Assembly (NCBI GenBank): GCA_030828505.1
Contig: JAURCJ010000006.1
Coordinates: 1 to 64,000 of the forward strand
DNA length: 64,000 nucleotides
Direction of reading: 5' to 3'
From: Alphaproteobacteria bacterium
GTDB lineage: Bacteria > Pseudomonadota > Alphaproteobacteria > TMED109
Shown: piece by piece, positions 60,355-64,000 of the stretch
Numbering within the stretch: the stretch's first letter is position 1
Layout of the letters: each line of letters begins with the position of its first letter
Notes under the pieces: generated by a model
The model's input: only the letters and a program-made list of their open reading frames with translations
Told to the model about the DNA's origin: nothing
Databases searched by the model: none
Made by a program: the position numbers and the translations under genes

Positions 60355-60969
60355 ATGAATTACATTAAAATACTTATATATATATTATTAATAAATATAA
60401 AAAATGTAACAGCAGATGAAATAGCTGATAGGTTTAAATATGAAATAGGAGATGAAATAAGCTATAATATAGAAACAATATTGCCAAACAAAGCTCAATA
60501 TGTATCTAAATCAAAATTATTAAATATTATAGATAATGAAGAAATATGGAAAGTATTTAATAGTCCGTCAGCAGATAAAAGAATTTATGATAGAATAACA
60601 GGTAACTGGATAGCATCTTTTAAAGATGGTAGTGAAGTAGCTAGAGCGATACCTCATAATGGTGGTTTAAGGTTTCCTATGAAAAAAGGTGATAAATGGA
60701 CTGAAAGTTGGACTTTTACTGCAGCAGGTGGATTAATTTCTGGAAAATCTGAAGCTAATTATAAAATCAAAAAAGAAACTATAAAAGCTAATAATAAAAA
60801 ATACAAAACCTTAAAGGTTGAAATGAGAGATCCGTTATGGAACTCTGAAAAAGATAGAAATTGGAAAAAAGAAATAAGATGGATTGAAATTAAATCAGGA
60901 AAAATTATAAAAATACATTTTAAAAATATTGGCTTTAAAATGGAATATATAGCAACATTGATAGAATAA
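60355..60969 (+). CDS. Hypothetical secreted protein
   Basis: Signal peptide; no recognised domain. Confidence 0.55.
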   Translation: MNYIKILIYILLINIKNVTADEIADRFKYEIGDEISYNIETILPNKAQYVSKSKLLNIIDNEEIWKVFNSPSADKRIYDRITGNWIASFKDGSEVARAIPHNGGLRFPMKKGDKWTESWTFTAAGGLISGKSEANYKIKKETIKANNKKYKTLKVEMRDPLWNSEKDRNWKKEIRWIEIKSGKIIKIHFKNIGFKMEYIATLIE

Positions 60970-60978
60970 AAATAAATA

Positions 60979-61007
60979 TAGCTCCCCACAAAGTATATGA
61001 GGAGCTA
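60979..61007 (+). other. Stem-loop just after the 60969 stop
   Basis: TAGCTCC-N15-GGAGCTA, no T-tract. Confidence 0.4.
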
Positions 61008-61204
61008 ATGATCTCAAGGGATAGAGAGATTATTAATTATACAAACATTACTTTTATACCATATGTATTATTTGTCCCCATTTTATGCGTCAATTTTGTC
61101 GGGAATAAATAAAAAATAATAATATATTTAAAATCAATTATATAATTAAATATTATTATATTAATTTTAACTATGTAGAGAGACTTACCTTCATAAAAAA
61201 ATAT

Positions 61205-61669
61205 TTATATAGTAGATTTAATTTCATTTTTTTGAGAATCTATCCAACTTCTCTCAAAATCTTCGTATAGAAACATTAATTGTTTAGTACCTTGATATTG
61301 AGGTGGTTTATCTCTGATTAGAATTAAATCCCCCCTATCTATTCCCATTTTTATAATTCGTTGTATTTTTCTTTCTGAGATATGAGTCAAAAGCCTAACC
61401 ATAGCAACTGTAAAGTAATCCTTTATTTTATTTTGATTAATTAAACTAAATGGAATTTGTTTCATATTTGCAGAAATAGCTAACATAGCTATTAATCTAT
61501 GTTCAGGAGAGCTGTTCCAATAATAATTACCATGGGATACAGGGTTTTTGCATATATTAATCCAAAAATTAAGTCTGAACTGAATAGTTCTCCTTAAAGC
61601 AATGTCGGCAACTATGTTTTCATCAAACATATCACTTTGAGAATATTTACTTTCTATTAATTTAGCCAT
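61205..61669 (-). CDS. Small predicted DNA-binding/regulatory protein (winged-helix-like C-terminus)
   Basis: ERKIQRIIKMGIDRGDLILIRDKPPQYQGTKQLMFLYEDFERSWID resembles a winged-helix recognition/wing region; paralogous pseudogene at 58417..58845. Confidence 0.55.
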   Translation of the reverse strand: MAKLIESKYSQSDMFDENIVADIALRRTIQFRLNFWINICKNPVSHGNYYWNSSPEHRLIAMLAISANMKQIPFSLINQNKIKDYFTVAMVRLLTHISERKIQRIIKMGIDRGDLILIRDKPPQYQGTKQLMFLYEDFERSWIDSQKNEIKSTI

Positions 61670-61711
61670 ATATCCCCCCCCCAGAATATTATGGTAATAA
61701 ATATATATATA

Positions 61712-62623
61712 TTAATTTTTTTCTAAATAACTTGGCATATCACCTGCTACTGTAGTTCTATGCATAATTCTCCTATACTTAGACTCATCATATCCGGTAC
61801 CTTTATGCAATACTCTTCTATTATCCCATAAGACTAACTCTCCAGTTTTCCATTTATGTTCAGCTATTTCACCAGACTCTATAATCCAATCATTAATTTC
61901 CTTTATTAATTCTCTACTCTCTTCTATATCCCAACCAATAATATGACTACAGTGACTTCCTGCAAAAAAAGCAGCTCTTTTTGTATAAGGATGAATTCTT
62001 ATTAATTTTTGTTTTACAAAAGGCATATCCTTTTTAAATTTTTCGTCAAATATATCTCCTGTATTATTTTTTCTGGAATAAACTATAGAATGTTCACATA
62101 TACAATCATTAAGATCACTTAAGGAATATTTTCTTGGTTTATCTTCCCAAGTTTCTAAAGCATGTCTTGCATCTATAAAATCAGTGCCTCCGCCATATTC
62201 AGGAACTTCTCTTCCACTCAATATAGATATTTTTGATGGAATCTCTTTAAACGAAGAATCAGTATGCCAATAATTATTTCCACGATCAAAAATTACTTTT
62301 GAATTATCAATAGGCAACATCTTATCATTTAAATCAACATTTGAAATCCTACTTATTTCAGGTCTTATTGGCGTAGTACTATTTGCCAAATTATAATCTG
62401 GCGCTTTAGTTTTTGTTCCAATTGATACCTCTAATTTGCCAAAACGTTCTGAAAATGCAATTTGATCATCATCATTAATAAATTGAGAGTCTATTGAAAC
62501 GACTCCATATGTCTCAACAATATTTTTTACCTTTATAAAATCTGTATCAGATAATTTTTTTATATCTATATTTGATATATTTGCGTAAAAATCTTGTTGC
62601 TCAAATTTTATTTTTACATCCAT
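61712..62623 (-). CDS. TauD/TfdA family Fe(II)/2-oxoglutarate dioxygenase
   Basis: WHTDSSF (HxD), GGGTDFIDAR, WDNRRVLHKGTGYD, RRIMHRTTVAGD. Confidence 0.92.
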   Translation of the reverse strand: MDVKIKFEQQDFYANISNIDIKKLSDTDFIKVKNIVETYGVVSIDSQFINDDDQIAFSERFGKLEVSIGTKTKAPDYNLANSTTPIRPEISRISNVDLNDKMLPIDNSKVIFDRGNNYWHTDSSFKEIPSKISILSGREVPEYGGGTDFIDARHALETWEDKPRKYSLSDLNDCICEHSIVYSRKNNTGDIFDEKFKKDMPFVKQKLIRIHPYTKRAAFFAGSHCSHIIGWDIEESRELIKEINDWIIESGEIAEHKWKTGELVLWDNRRVLHKGTGYDESKYRRIMHRTTVAGDMPSYLEKN

Positions 62624-62713
62624 TACCTATCCCCTATAAATAATATTAATAATCAAATAGGCAAAATTCAAGCATAAAGTATATTTAACAATCAAAGATT
62701 ATTTTTTATAAAT

Positions 62714-63178
62714 TTATTGAGAATAATAACCTACAACACAAATTAGATCTACTACTCTGGTTACTAATTGTGTTTTTATATACTCTTTTTCATCATCAGT
62801 AGTTAACCTAGCTATAACAAAATCTATTGTATTTACTTCATTATACTTTGCAATTTTTATAAGTTCTTTACCAACATCTTTACCGGAAGAGTCTTTGAAA
62901 TTAGTTATATTTAAACCTACACTTGTAGGATGACCTAATAATATACCATTATCTTTCAAACAAAAAGGATATAAATCTTTAGGATGTAGACCTCCTTCAC
63001 CAGAAGTAATCAAATCTAAACCTCTATTTCTATCTTCTTGTACAAGTGAAATCGCTCTATCTAATAATGCTAAAGCTTCATCCTTGGTGCCAAATTCCTC
63101 TGCTATAATATTTTTAGATAAAAATAGTGATAATATTAATATTGCAGTATATTTAATAATTATTCTTAATAAGTTCAT
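62714..63178 (-). CDS. Secreted Cache-domain-like protein
   Basis: Signal peptide; EALALLDRAISLVQEDRNRGLDLI...DLYPFCLKDNGILLGHPTSVGLNITNFKDSSGKDVGKELIKIA resembles single Cache domains. Confidence 0.65.
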   Translation of the reverse strand: MNLLRIIIKYTAILILSLFLSKNIIAEEFGTKDEALALLDRAISLVQEDRNRGLDLITSGEGGLHPKDLYPFCLKDNGILLGHPTSVGLNITNFKDSSGKDVGKELIKIAKYNEVNTIDFVIARLTTDDEKEYIKTQLVTRVVDLICVVGYYSQ

Positions 63179-63333
63179 AATTAACTCCATATAAATAAAA
63201 TAATATTTTTATATAAATACTATTTGAAGTCAACATTAAAAACATGGTGTATTTAAAGTTAAATAATTTATATTTTTGTCTAAATTATTAAATAACCTAT
63301 AATAAATTAGATATATATATAAAGGAATATGTT

Positions 63334-64000
63334 ATGAAATTTGTTGCAGCTGTTGTTCAAGATAGTCCTGTTGTTTTTGATTTGGACGCTACAATTGATA
63401 AAGTAGAAAAAATAACTAACGAAGCAAAGAAAAAAAATGCAGAGCTAATCGTATTTCCTGAAGCTTTTGTTTCTGCCTACCCTAAAGGATTAGATTTTGG
63501 TGCAAGAATTGGTATGAGATCAGATGAAGGAAGGGTTATGTATTCTAAATATTATAATTCAGCAATAGATTTTGAAAGCAAACAATTTAAAAAATTATGC
63601 AATATTGCAAAAAAATATAAAATTTTAACCAGTATAGGTGTCATAGAAAAAGATAATGGAACGCTATATTGTACAGCTTTAATTATATCTAAGGATGGTG
63701 CATTACTAGGCAAGCATAGAAAAATTATGCCTACTGCAATGGAAAGATTAATATGGGGTTTCGGAGATGGTTCAACTCTCCCTGTAATAGATACAAGTAT
63801 TGGTAAAATTGGATCTGTTATTTGCTGGGAAAATTATATGCCACTCATGAGAATGGCAATGTATTCTAAAGGTATACAATTATACTGTGCCCCTACTGCA
63901 GATGATAGAGATACTTGGATTTCTTCAATGATACATACTGCTTTAGAAGGAAGATGTTTTGTATTTTCATCTTGTCAATATTTATTAAGAGCAGATTGTC
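63334..64000 (+). CDS. Nitrilase family protein, truncated by the window end
   Basis: Open frame from ATG 63334: MKFVAAVVQDSPVVFDLDATIDKVEKITNEAKKKNAELIVFPEAFVSAYPKGLDFG..., GKHRKIMPTAMER, ICWENYMPLMRMAMY (Glu-Lys-Cys intact); not in the ORF track. Confidence 0.9.
   Translation, partial: MKFVAAVVQDSPVVFDLDATIDKVEKITNEAKKKNAELIVFPEAFVSAYPKGLDFGARIGMRSDEGRVMYSKYYNSAIDFESKQFKKLCNIAKKYKILTSIGVIEKDNGTLYCTALIISKDGALLGKHRKIMPTAMERLIWGFGDGSTLPVIDTSIGKIGSVICWENYMPLMRMAMYSKGIQLYCAPTADDRDTWISSMIHTALEGRCFVFSSCQYLLRADC

Overview
AT-rich window with dense, mostly operonic gene content. It looks like an alphaproteobacterial (probably marine) chromosome, judged from the recG/sdhE/mfd cluster, the BoxR-type regulator and the FDH1-type formate dehydrogenase; lineage was not tested. 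Main modules, left to right: (1) tRNA-Glu; (2) a LivKHMGF-type ABC importer next to an aerobic benzoyl-CoA (box) cluster with boxB, boxC, boxR, a flavodoxin, a benzoate-CoA ligase and an alpha/beta hydrolase, but no boxA visible; (3) a TrpB2-like / nitrilase-like / D-malate-tartrate-dehydrogenase-like / SDR accessory block; (4) an Lpp-like lipoprotein, L,D-transpeptidase and apt; (5) a GldAFG-like ABC exporter with a DUF4340 protein; (6) acyl-CoA dehydrogenases and a two-component system; (7) mfd, sdhE, recG; (8) a fluoroacetate-dehalogenase-like hydrolase and a pentapeptide/Sel1 pair; (9) tRNA-Leu; (10) a formate/Mo-cofactor module (mobA, fdhD, OFA transporter, FDH1-type alpha and fused beta subunits, mobB, moeA, tusA-like, purU); (11) an alpha/beta hydrolase-larC-larE-larB-larA nickel-pincer racemase operon; (12) a decayed paralogue of a small predicted regulator, a TfdA/TauD dioxygenase and a nitrilase running off the end. 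Most notable observations: two TGCA-N6-TGCA motifs placed as expected for BoxR operators; a box cluster with a flavodoxin and no visible BoxA reductase; an amidase/nitrilase-fold protein with Ala at the nucleophile Cys position; an unannotated pseudogene paralogue; and an mfd N-terminus that appears to require an ATT start. No CRISPR array, rRNA, prophage or transposase was seen.
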